Source of the DNA: Ohtaekwangia kribbensis
GTDB taxonomy: Bacteria; Bacteroidota; Bacteroidia; Cytophagales; Cyclobacteriaceae
Length of the DNA: 64,000 bases
NCBI RefSeq assembly: GCF_042676245.1
Contig: NZ_JBHTKA010000007.1
Span: 744,001 to 808,000 of the forward strand
Direction of reading: 5' to 3'
In this document: positions 1 to 7,133 of the stretch, piece after piece
Position numbering within the stretch: position 1 is the first letter of the stretch
How the letters are laid out: every line of letters starts with the position of its first letter
Translations under genes and position numbers: made by a program
Notes under the pieces: model-generated
What the model was told of the DNA's origin: nothing
What the model saw: only the letters and a program-made list of their open reading frames with translations
The model's database searches: none

Positions 1-1396
1 ATACATTGATCATCTTGGTTTCACCGGAGGCCAGCTCAAAATTTTTGAAGCCGGTAAATTTACTGCCCGCAGAATTACGTACGCGGAAAACTATTTTATA
101 CCGGCCGGGCAACAACGTTAAGGTAAAATTAGCTTTCTGGTTATTGAGGTTGCAAACCCATTGCTGCGTTCCATCGGCCGCTACTTCATATAGACTGCCA
201 TAGCCGGTAGATATAGTGTTGAAGTTTACAATGCCGGGCGAGGGCAGGTAAATATTCTGTGTCTTGTTGAATTGGACATCAACGGTAAATTTTCTCCGCG
301 GCAGCGTGAGGGTTTCTACTTCATATTTACCGGTAAGGTAACGGAACGTTTCATTGCTGCGCTGAACATTGATTACTTCAGTCTTGTCTTTTTCGCGAAC
401 AATCGCTTCGAGGCTGTTGTCTTTTCTGCCTTCCTGCTGTATAGCTATATTTCCCTGCGGCACCGGTATACGAATTACATTGTGCTTACCGATCTCAATG
501 GTAACGTTACGTTTTGTTACCGGAGGTGTAGTGTTAACAACCAGGTCATAGTCAATTACCGGGTCAACCTGTACCGAATCCGGATTACCCTGCACATCAC
601 GATAGTGAACAAAGTCATACATCGACATCCCCGTAAGGGAATTCATAAAACTTACGTTGACATTTGTTTCGGTAGGTTGATTGCGCGCATCCAGTAACTC
701 TATACTTACCGTTGTTTTTGAGAAGGTAGATTGAATGGCTTTGTTTAACTCTTCATGAAACTCCTGCGGTGTTTCAGCACTTATATATTTACCGGCACAA
801 TCCAGCGTCTTCTCCGCGCGAAGTCCCAAGCCTATAATATAGGGGCGGAGGAATACACCTTTCTTCTGCAACTCACGCGAAGTAGCACAGAGATCGCCAC
901 CGCATGATTCTATACCATCGGTAATCAGGATCACTATATTTCGATAACCCGCGTTGGGAGGGAAGTCTTTCGCGGCTTGCTCCAGCGAGTACGTTATAGG
1001 TGTTACGCCCTTCGGTTTGATCTCGTTGATCTTGTCGATGATAAGTTTGTGATTCTTCGGTTTGAACGGAACCTCCAGCCAGGTGTCTTTACAGTTGTTG
1101 GCTTCACGCGGAGAGCGGTGTCCGTAAATACGGAGCGCGAGTTCAAGATTATTGTTCTGCTGAAGCGAATCTACAATTTGCGTGAGTATAGATTTAGCGA
1201 TGTTGATCTTGTTTTGATTCGGTCGGCCCCAGGGTTCCAGCATACTGCCCGAACCATCGAACAGAAAAAGTATACGCGTCTTCTCCGGCACCTTCTGTTG
1301 AAGTTTGCGCTGCGCAATGGAGGCCGTGGTAATAAGTATACAGAAGAGTACAAAAATGTTACGGATAATCACGATGTTCTTAAAAGCCATGCTCAT
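1..1396 (-). CDS. Secreted von Willebrand factor A (VWA) domain protein, 3' end outside window
   Basis: I read this on the minus strand as an uninterrupted frame of about 465 codons from ATG at 1396 (a second in-frame ATG is at 1390) to the window edge, without a stop, so the C-terminus is missing. Residues 1-28 form a signal peptide ending in SIAQ. The MIDAS motif DGSGSM is at residues 47-52 (D47, S49, S51), followed by a GHRSP segment and ITDGIESCGGD, the pattern of VWA proteins often annotated as Ca-activated chloride channel homologues. After about residue 230 the protein is beta-rich. The metal-binding VWA fold usually mediates protein binding in the envelope; the partner is unknown. The gene is divergent from the CBS gene. 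Plus-strand frames across this stretch (for example 272-697 and 977-1402) are its antisense shadows. Confidence 0.88.
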   Translation of the reverse strand, partial: MSMAFKNIVIIRNIFVLFCILITTASIAQRKLQQKVPEKTRILFLFDGSGSMLEPWGRPNQNKINIAKSILTQIVDSLQQNNNLELALRIYGHRSPREANNCKDTWLEVPFKPKNHKLIIDKINEIKPKGVTPITYSLEQAAKDFPPNAGYRNIVILITDGIESCGGDLCATSRELQKKGVFLRPYIIGLGLRAEKTLDCAGKYISAETPQEFHEELNKAIQSTFSKTTVSIELLDARNQPTETNVNVSFMNSLTGMSMYDFVHYRDVQGNPDSVQVDPVIDYDLVVNTTPPVTKRNVTIEIGKHNVIRIPVPQGNIAIQQEGRKDNSLEAIVREKDKTEVINVQRSNETFRYLTGKYEVETLTLPRRKFTVDVQFNKTQNIYLPSPGIVNFNTISTGYGSLYEVAADGTQQWVCNLNNQKANFTLTLLPGRYKIVFRVRNSAGSKFTGFKNFELASGETKMINV

Positions 1397-1714
1397 GTAT
1401 AAAACGTAAAACGTTGCAAGGTTAGTGAAGATTGTAAAAGAAGCAACATTGAATTTCGGTAACGGCAAGGTATATATCAGCCGCACGCGTGCTGTATAAT
1501 TAAAGAGTATATTAAAAGAGTATACCGGCAGTTCTCGTTACAACAAGCGTTGCATCGCAATATTTATTCCTGAGAAATAAAATGCCGTTATTTTAAACGC
1601 ATTCACCCTTTTTTAATTTTTTACTTGAAAGCGCTCTAATTTATAGTTTCAAACGCTTGCATTAGTCTGGTGAAAAGTGTTATCTTCAATTACTTCAATC
1701 AAGCAGACACTCGT
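1397..1714. other. Divergent intergenic region between VWA and CBS genes
   Basis: About 270-320 bases without a convincing gene. It must hold both divergent promoters. It is AT-rich toward the CBS gene, with a T-rich run near 1611-1625. An imperfect inverted arrangement (TTGAAAGCG at about 1624-1633, then TTTCAAACGC at about 1646-1656) could be an operator. No clear match to the Bacteroidota TTTG/TAnnTTTG promoter was found, so no promoter is called. Confidence 0.4.
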
Positions 1715-2155
1715 ATGGGAAAAGTTAGAAACATCCTTCAGGGCAAGGGAAATGTTGTCTTTTCCGTTGCACCCACTGTAACTGTATACAAGGCTATCGA
1801 GTTAATGTCCTTAAAGAATATCGGTGGACTTCTCATCACCGATGACCAGGGACACCTGCTCGGTATATTTACCGAACGTGATTATGCACGCAGGCTTATC
1901 CTGAAAGGTAAATCTTCAAAAGATACATTGATCGGTGAGATCATGACGGAAAATCCTGTAACGGTTTCTCCGGATAACAGCATTGAAGATTGTATGAAGA
2001 CTATGACCAACCGTTTCATCCGCCATTTACCGGTTGTAGATGATGGGGAGTTGGTAGGAATGATTTCGATTGGTGACGTTGTTCGCTATATCATCGAAGA
2101 ACAACGTGGCATCATCGAAGACCTGGAATTTTATATCACAGGTCATCATCAGTAA
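1715..2155 (+). CDS. Two-CBS-domain protein
   Basis: A 146-residue protein consisting almost only of a CBS pair. CBS1 covers about residues 10-65 (contains GGLLITDDQGHLLGIFTERD) and CBS2 about 75-132 (contains HLPVVDDGELVGMISIGDVV). Such stand-alone Bateman modules bind adenine nucleotides and sense energy state; no effector domain is attached, so its target cannot be named. I chose ATG at 1715 (MGKVRNIL) because this matches the usual length of stand-alone CBS proteins. A GTG at 1670 would add 15 residues without family features. The gene is followed by its own hairpin terminator at 2166 and is probably transcribed separately from the nuo operon. Confidence 0.88.
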   Translation: MGKVRNILQGKGNVVFSVAPTVTVYKAIELMSLKNIGGLLITDDQGHLLGIFTERDYARRLILKGKSSKDTLIGEIMTENPVTVSPDNSIEDCMKTMTNRFIRHLPVVDDGELVGMISIGDVVRYIIEEQRGIIEDLEFYITGHHQ

Positions 2156-2165
2156 GATTGACGTG

Positions 2166-2198
2166 ACGCGGGCTACAAACAGCTCGCGTTTTCTTTTG
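2166..2198 (+). terminator. Rho-independent terminator of the CBS gene
   Basis: Stem ACGCGGGCT (2166-2174), loop ACAAAC, and AGCTCGCGT (2181-2189) pair over nine positions including one G-U. The stem is followed by TTTCTTTT. It lies 11 bases behind the CBS stop and upstream of nuoA. Confidence 0.75.
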
Positions 2199-2268
2199 CA
2201 CTTCTCTCTGCAACGATACCCGCACGGAGAAAAAGTATTCGGTATATAGGTTCTCTAAAGCCACTACG

Positions 2269-2697
2269 TTGGATACGCCAACAGAATATAGTGTTCCGCT
2301 TTGGCCTTTATTCCTGTACGGAATAATCGTACTGAGTCTGGTCGGTGCCATGCTCGGGCTCTCGTACGTGTTAGGACAACGTCATAACGACCGCGCCACC
2401 GGTGATCCATACGAAGGTGGTATACTCAGCACAGGCTCTGCACGCATTCGTTTCTCTTCACAGTTTTACCTCGTAGCCATGCTCTTCGTCATTTTTGACG
2501 TGGAGACAGTATTCATTTTCGCATGGGCTATAGCTTTTCGCGAGCTCGGCTGGTATGGCTATGCCGGTGTAACGGTATTTCTGATACTGTTGGTTGTTGT
2601 GTTGATCTATGAATGGCGTGCCGGTGCGCTGGATTTTGGTCCGGATGGTAAAAAAATACTCAAAGCCTATAAACGCATAACCAAACAAACAACATGA
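2269..2697 (+). CDS. nuoA: NADH-quinone oxidoreductase subunit A
   Basis: A 142-residue membrane subunit of respiratory complex I. Three hydrophobic helices are visible (about residues 12-35, 67-90 and 95-118). The family-specific segment PYEGG is followed by FSSQFYLVAMLFVIFDVETVF, whose FDVE acidic motif is the NuoA hallmark. Translation appears to start at TTG 2269, because no ATG is available until about 27 codons later and a later start would delete part of helix 1. First gene of the nuo operon; its stop overlaps the nuoB start (ATGA). The subunit caps the quinone cavity together with NuoH. Confidence 0.95.
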   Translation: MDTPTEYSVPLWPLFLYGIIVLSLVGAMLGLSYVLGQRHNDRATGDPYEGGILSTGSARIRFSSQFYLVAMLFVIFDVETVFIFAWAIAFRELGWYGYAGVTVFLILLVVVLIYEWRAGALDFGPDGKKILKAYKRITKQTT

Positions 2698-3344
2698 ACT
2701 GGTGGCTCTCACATCCCAACGGTAATGGTAAAGCACATGTAAACGGTGTGCAGAGTACAAGCTCCATGGAAGAAGCGATGCAACAAAGTGTAATGCTTAC
2801 CAGTGTGCAGAGTCTGCTGGCGTGGGGACGAAGAAATTCCATGTGGCCGTTTCACTTTGGCCTGTCGTGTTGCTTCGTTGAAATGGCAACCAGTATGACG
2901 CCTAAATATGACGTAGCACGTTTTGGTGCCGAAGTAATTCGCGGTACACCGCGCGAAGCTGATGTAATGATCATTGCCGGCACTGTATTTATAAAAATGG
3001 CTCCTATCATTAAAAGACTATATGAACAAATGATGGAGCCACGCTGGGTAATTTCCATGGGCTCCTGCGCCAACTCCGGGGGCATGTATGATATATATAG
3101 TGTGGTGCAGGGTGTAGATAAATTCATGCCCGTAGATGTATATGTACCGGGATGTCCGCCACGCCCGGATGCTTTTATGGAAGGACTGGTGTTGTTGTCT
3201 CAAAGCGTAGGCAAGGAACTGCGTCCGCTGAGTTGGGTAATTGGCGACCAGGGCGTAATACGGCCTGAGAAAATTTCATTGAAAGAAACCAAACGGGAAT
3301 TGCGCAGGGAGATGGTAACATTCCGCACGCCCGATGAAATATAG
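2694..3344 (+). CDS. nuoB: NADH-quinone oxidoreductase subunit B
   Basis: A 216-residue peripheral-arm subunit carrying the terminal [4Fe-4S] cluster N2, which hands electrons to quinone. The ligands are visible as the adjacent cysteines C59-C60 in GLSCCFVEMA, C125 in GSCANSGG, and C154 in YVPGCPPRPDAF. The N-terminal 40 residues and the C-terminal basic tail are less typical. The start ATG at 2694 overlaps the nuoA stop by four bases, indicating translational coupling. nuoCD follows after six bases. Confidence 0.97.
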   Translation: MNWWLSHPNGNGKAHVNGVQSTSSMEEAMQQSVMLTSVQSLLAWGRRNSMWPFHFGLSCCFVEMATSMTPKYDVARFGAEVIRGTPREADVMIIAGTVFIKMAPIIKRLYEQMMEPRWVISMGSCANSGGMYDIYSVVQGVDKFMPVDVYVPGCPPRPDAFMEGLVLLSQSVGKELRPLSWVIGDQGVIRPEKISLKETKRELRREMVTFRTPDEI

Positions 3345-3350
3345 GTATAT

Positions 3351-5099
3351 ATGGAAGCGACACTTGATCCAACAGAAAAATTAAAGCAAAGGTTTGGCAA
3401 CGAAACCTTTACTTCGCAACGTGCCAAAGATGATATAGTTACCCTGTGGCTTCCGCTGGAGAAAATAAAAGAAGTGTTGTGGTATTTAAAGAATGAGATA
3501 GACCGCCCCTATATATTACTTTTCGATTTGTCAGCCATTGACGAACGAAGCCGGAATCGTGAGTACGGCTACCCCTCTGATAATTTTACCATACTCTACC
3601 ATTTGTTTTCCTTCGATCGCAATAGCTTTATTCGTCTTAAAGTAGCATTGAAAGGAGAATTCCCAACCGTGCCGAGTATAACCAATCTCTGGGCGAATGC
3701 CAACTGGTATGAACGGGAAGTGTTTGATATGTTCGGCATTCGTTTCGAAGGACATCCGCACCTGAAAAGGTTATTGATGCCTGAGTCGTGGCAAGGTAAT
3801 CCGTTACGGAAAGAACATCCTGCACGTGCTACAGAAATGGGACCGTTCCGTTTGTTTGATGAAAAACAGGATCGTGAACAAAGTGCACTGCAATTCCGCC
3901 CGGAAGAATGGGGACTTCAGACATCCAGTGATGATTCTGATTTTATGTTTCTCAACATCGGTCCGCAGCATCCCGGCACACATGGTGTTTTGCGCATTAT
4001 ACTCCAGCTCGATGGTGAAGATATCGTAGATGCTGTACCGGATATAGGTTTCCACCACCGTGGTGCTGAGAAGATGGCCGAGCGACAATCCTGGCATACG
4101 TATATACCCTATACCGATCGCGTGGATTATCTCGGAGGCGTCAATAACAACCTTGCCTATTTACTCGCAGTAGAAAAACTGGCGGGTATAGAATTACCCG
4201 AGCGCGCCAATGTGATTCGCGTAATGATGTGCGAGTTCTTTCGTATAGCCAGTCACCTGGTGTGGTACGGAACCTTTGCGCAGGATATAGGACAACTCTC
4301 ACCGGTGTTCTATATGTTCAATGATCGGGAAAAGATATTTGATATAGTAGCCGCAGTTTGTGGAGGACGCATGCACCCGAACTGGTTCCGTATAGGCGGT
4401 GTTGCCCAGGATCTACCACGCGGGTGGGACAAGCTCGTTAAAGATTTCATCGACTATTTTCCCAAACGACTGAAAGAGTACGATGCCATGGTGATGAAGA
4501 ACAGTATCTTTAAGGCACGCACAGTCGGTATAGGTATATTTACCAAAGCCGAAGCAATCGAGTGGGGTGTTACCGGTCCGGGGTTACGTGCCTGCGGTTA
4601 TGATTGGGACTTCCGCAAAAAACAACCATACTCTGGTTACGACAAGTTTGATTTTGATATACCCATCGCACACAACGGTGATTGCTACGACCGCGCTGTA
4701 GTGCGTGTGGAAGAAATGAGACAAAGTCTGCGCATTATAGAACAATGCTGGAAGTATATGCCGGAGGGTAATTATAAAGCTGATCATCCACTCACCACAC
4801 CTCCGGTGAAAAAACATACGATGCAGGACATTGAGACACTCATCACGCACTTCCTCGGTGTAAGCTGGGGACCTGTAATTCCTGCCGGTGAAGCCATGAG
4901 TTGCATTGAAGCAACCAAAGGAGCCAACAGTTATTACGCGATCAGCGATGGCAACACATCACCGTATCGTGTAAGAGTCCGCACCCCATCCTTCCCCCAC
5001 ATGCAAATGCTACCCTACATAAGCAAAGGCTACACCGTAGCCGACATGCTCAGCATTCTGGGAGCGATGGATTACGTGCTTGCTGATATTGATCGATAA
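3351..5099 (+). CDS. nuoCD: NADH-quinone oxidoreductase subunits C and D, fused
   Basis: A 582-residue fusion of the 30-kDa and 49-kDa complex I subunits. The NuoC part covers about residues 1-190, with the signature YEREVFDMFGIRFEGHP around residue 119 and a RKEHPA segment near 160. The NuoD part starts around residue 197 with FLNIGPQHPGTHGVLR and continues through IGFHHRGAEKMAE to the C-terminus. The fusion is also known from E. coli (about 600 residues), so the length is normal. NuoD helps form the quinone site next to NuoB and NuoH. Unlike most operon junctions here, the gap to nuoE (122 bases to the preferred start) is filled by a long inverted repeat. Confidence 0.96.
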   Translation: MEATLDPTEKLKQRFGNETFTSQRAKDDIVTLWLPLEKIKEVLWYLKNEIDRPYILLFDLSAIDERSRNREYGYPSDNFTILYHLFSFDRNSFIRLKVALKGEFPTVPSITNLWANANWYEREVFDMFGIRFEGHPHLKRLLMPESWQGNPLRKEHPARATEMGPFRLFDEKQDREQSALQFRPEEWGLQTSSDDSDFMFLNIGPQHPGTHGVLRIILQLDGEDIVDAVPDIGFHHRGAEKMAERQSWHTYIPYTDRVDYLGGVNNNLAYLLAVEKLAGIELPERANVIRVMMCEFFRIASHLVWYGTFAQDIGQLSPVFYMFNDREKIFDIVAAVCGGRMHPNWFRIGGVAQDLPRGWDKLVKDFIDYFPKRLKEYDAMVMKNSIFKARTVGIGIFTKAEAIEWGVTGPGLRACGYDWDFRKKQPYSGYDKFDFDIPIAHNGDCYDRAVVRVEEMRQSLRIIEQCWKYMPEGNYKADHPLTTPPVKKHTMQDIETLITHFLGVSWGPVIPAGEAMSCIEATKGANSYYAISDGNTSPYRVRVRTPSFPHMQMLPYISKGYTVADMLSILGAMDYVLADIDR

Positions 5100-5100
5100 G

Positions 5101-5210
5101 TTGTGTTGAAGTGTTGACGTGTTGGTGTGTTGATGTTTAAGGAACATCATATATATACTAACGCGAAGCTCCACCAACATGAACACCTCAACACATGAAC
5201 ACTTCAACAC
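5101..5210. repeat. Long imperfect inverted repeat between nuoCD and nuoE
   Basis: The left arm 5102-5135 is built of GTGTTGA-like units. The right arm about 5171-5212 is built of CAACAC-like units. They pair with only a few mismatches over roughly 35 bases around a loop containing ATCATATATATACTAACGC. The right arm contains an in-frame ATG at 5195 that would extend nuoE by nine repeat-encoded residues. Similar words (GAACATCAT, TATATAT, ACACCTAAACAC) recur before nuoG. Confidence 0.75.
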
Positions 5211-5221
5211 AAAGAAAAGCT

Positions 5222-5686
5222 ATGCTTTCCCTTGAAGAAACTCACGAAATAGACGAAGCCATCAGGATCGTTCCCTACAAAAAGGCTGCTTGCATTGAGG
5301 CGTTGAAGGTGGTGCAGGAGCATAGACGGTGGATCTCGGATGAGAGTTTGCGCGAAGTGGCTGATTACCTGCAGATGTCGGCAGAGGAGTTGGACTCGGT
5401 GGCTACATTTTATAATATGATTCATCGTAAACCCGTGGGTCGACATGTTATACTCTTGTGCGATAGTATATCATGCTGGGTAATGGGCTATGAAAATATT
5501 CGTGCAGCGGTAATGGAACGCCTGGGTATACAATACGGACAGACAACTGGAGACAATCGCTTTACACTTTTACCGAATCCATGCCTCGGCACCTGCGACC
5601 ACGCACCTGCACTTATGATCGACAACGATCTATACCGCGATGTAACTCCGGCTATGCTGGGAGATATACTGGATAAATATTCTTAG
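5222..5686 (+). CDS. nuoE: NADH-quinone oxidoreductase subunit E
   Basis: A 154-residue subunit of the NADH-dehydrogenase module carrying a [2Fe-2S] cluster (N1a). The four ligands are visible in the spacing C-x4-C and C-x3-C: C80 and C85 (LCDSISC), C121 and C125 (CLGTC). The thioredoxin-like fold is preceded by a helical bundle. I prefer ATG 5222 (MLSLEETHEID), which follows AAAGAAAAG. The upstream in-frame ATG 5195 lies inside an inverted repeat and would add only repeat-coded residues (MNTSTQRKA). nuoF follows 50 bases downstream. Confidence 0.94.
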   Translation: MLSLEETHEIDEAIRIVPYKKAACIEALKVVQEHRRWISDESLREVADYLQMSAEELDSVATFYNMIHRKPVGRHVILLCDSISCWVMGYENIRAAVMERLGIQYGQTTGDNRFTLLPNPCLGTCDHAPALMIDNDLYRDVTPAMLGDILDKYS

Positions 5687-5736
5687 AAGTGTAAGTAAGA
5701 AAAACTGTACCATATAGAGATTAACGGATAACGACA

Positions 5737-7059
5737 ATGGAACGCCCGCTCACCGAACATATACGCAAGGATCTCCGGCCGCTTACGCTGAAGGAATACG
5801 AACAGGTTGGCGGATACCAGTCTGTGCGGAAGGCATTGAAAGATATGGCTCCGAAAGATATCCAGTCCGTTGTGAAAGATTCGAACCTGCGTGGTAGAGG
5901 AGGAGCAGGGTTTCTCACCGGACTAAAATGGAGTTTTGTTCCGATGGACAGTTCTATTGATACAAAGTATCTCATCGTTAATGCGGATGAGATGGAGCCC
6001 GGCACATTTAAAGATCGTCTGTTGCTTGAGAGTGCTCCGCATCAGTTGATTGAGGGAATGATCGTATCTGCGTATGGCATACAGGCTAATATATCTTTCG
6101 TCTTTTTACGCTGGGCCTATAAGGAAGCTGCTAATAATATACGCTTCGCGATACAGGAAGCTTACGATGCCGGGTATTTAGGACATAATATACTGGGATC
6201 AGGCTTTAATCTGGAGATGCATTTGCATACCGGTGTAGGCCGCTATATATGTGGAGAAGAAACTGCGTTACTCAATTCACTCGAAGGTAAACGTGCTACA
6301 CCGCGCGCGAAACCTCCATTTCCACAAGTAAGTGGTTTGTTTGGTAAACCTACGATTGTAAATAATGTAGAGACACTAAGCTGTATACCTCATATTGTGA
6401 ATAAAGGTGCAGACTGGTTTCAGAAGTTGAGTCTTACGAACGATGCCGGCACAAAACTGTTTGGTGTAAGTGGTAAAGTAAGAACTCCCGGGCTATGGGA
6501 ATTACCAATGGGCATAACCATGCGAGAGCTGCTGGAAGAACATGCCGGTGGTATGCAGGACGGATTGAAATTCAGAGGTGCATTACCCGGTGGTGCATCC
6601 ACTGATTTTTTAGTAGAGCAACACCTGGATGTTAAGATGGATTATGTGTCCATTGCAGCGGCAGGAAGTCGTTTGGGTACAGGCACCATGATTGTGCTCG
6701 ATGATAAAACTTCTGTGGTAGGATTTGTGCGAAACCTGATGCACTTCTTTGCACAGGAGTCCTGCGGCTTTTGTACACCGTGTCGTGAAGGTATACCCTG
6801 GATTGAAAAGATACTCACATCTCTCGAAGCTGGTAAAGGTGAAGGACATGATCTCAACTTGCTCGACTTCCACACTAAATATTTAGGTCCCGGCAATACA
6901 TTTTGTGCGTTAGCACCCGGAGCGATGGAACCCCTGCAAAGCGCACTCCGATATTTCCGAAAGGATTTTGAACAATATATAGCCGAAGAACTGCCCCACA
7001 CAACGGACCCTCTACCCGTAAAACGCAATCGTCTCATAACCGACATCTCTAAATTCTAG
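5737..7059 (+). CDS. nuoF: NADH-quinone oxidoreductase subunit F (NADH/FMN-binding)
   Basis: A 440-residue electron-entry subunit that oxidises NADH through FMN and passes electrons to cluster N3. The glycine-rich NADH/FMN motif RGRGGAGFLTGLKW lies at about residues 52-65, and a second nucleotide segment (GAGRY-like, here TGVGRYICGEETALLNSLEG) around 165-184. The [4Fe-4S] ligands are C343, C346 and C349 in ESCGFCTPCREG, plus C390. Length and motifs are standard. The short intergenic stretch before it carries TTAACGGATAACGA, a word repeated in other gaps of the window. Confidence 0.97.
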   Translation: MERPLTEHIRKDLRPLTLKEYEQVGGYQSVRKALKDMAPKDIQSVVKDSNLRGRGGAGFLTGLKWSFVPMDSSIDTKYLIVNADEMEPGTFKDRLLLESAPHQLIEGMIVSAYGIQANISFVFLRWAYKEAANNIRFAIQEAYDAGYLGHNILGSGFNLEMHLHTGVGRYICGEETALLNSLEGKRATPRAKPPFPQVSGLFGKPTIVNNVETLSCIPHIVNKGADWFQKLSLTNDAGTKLFGVSGKVRTPGLWELPMGITMRELLEEHAGGMQDGLKFRGALPGGASTDFLVEQHLDVKMDYVSIAAAGSRLGTGTMIVLDDKTSVVGFVRNLMHFFAQESCGFCTPCREGIPWIEKILTSLEAGKGEGHDLNLLDFHTKYLGPGNTFCALAPGAMEPLQSALRYFRKDFEQYIAEELPHTTDPLPVKRNRLITDISKF

Positions 7060-7132
7060 AACATCATAGTATATATGCTCACACACCCACCAACCTACAC
7101 ACCTAAACACATAAAAACGTAAACACGTTAAT
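7060..7132. repeat. Dispersed intergenic repeat before nuoG
   Basis: The gap starts with GAACATCATAGTATATATGCT, near-identical to the loop of the nuoCD-nuoE inverted repeat, and continues with CCAACCTACACACCTAAACAC (about 7089-7109). The latter recurs at the nuoG-nuoH junction. Confidence 0.65.
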
Positions 7133-7133
7133 C

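Noticed and set aside
272..1402. Two plus-strand open frames of 141 codons (272-697, 977-1402)
   Set aside because: They are antisense to a clear VWA protein with signal peptide and MIDAS motif, and their products show no protein-like pattern.
5195..5221. Upstream ATG of nuoE
   Set aside because: It lies in an inverted repeat; the nine extra residues are repeat-encoded and not family-like. ATG 5222 gives the normal NuoE length.
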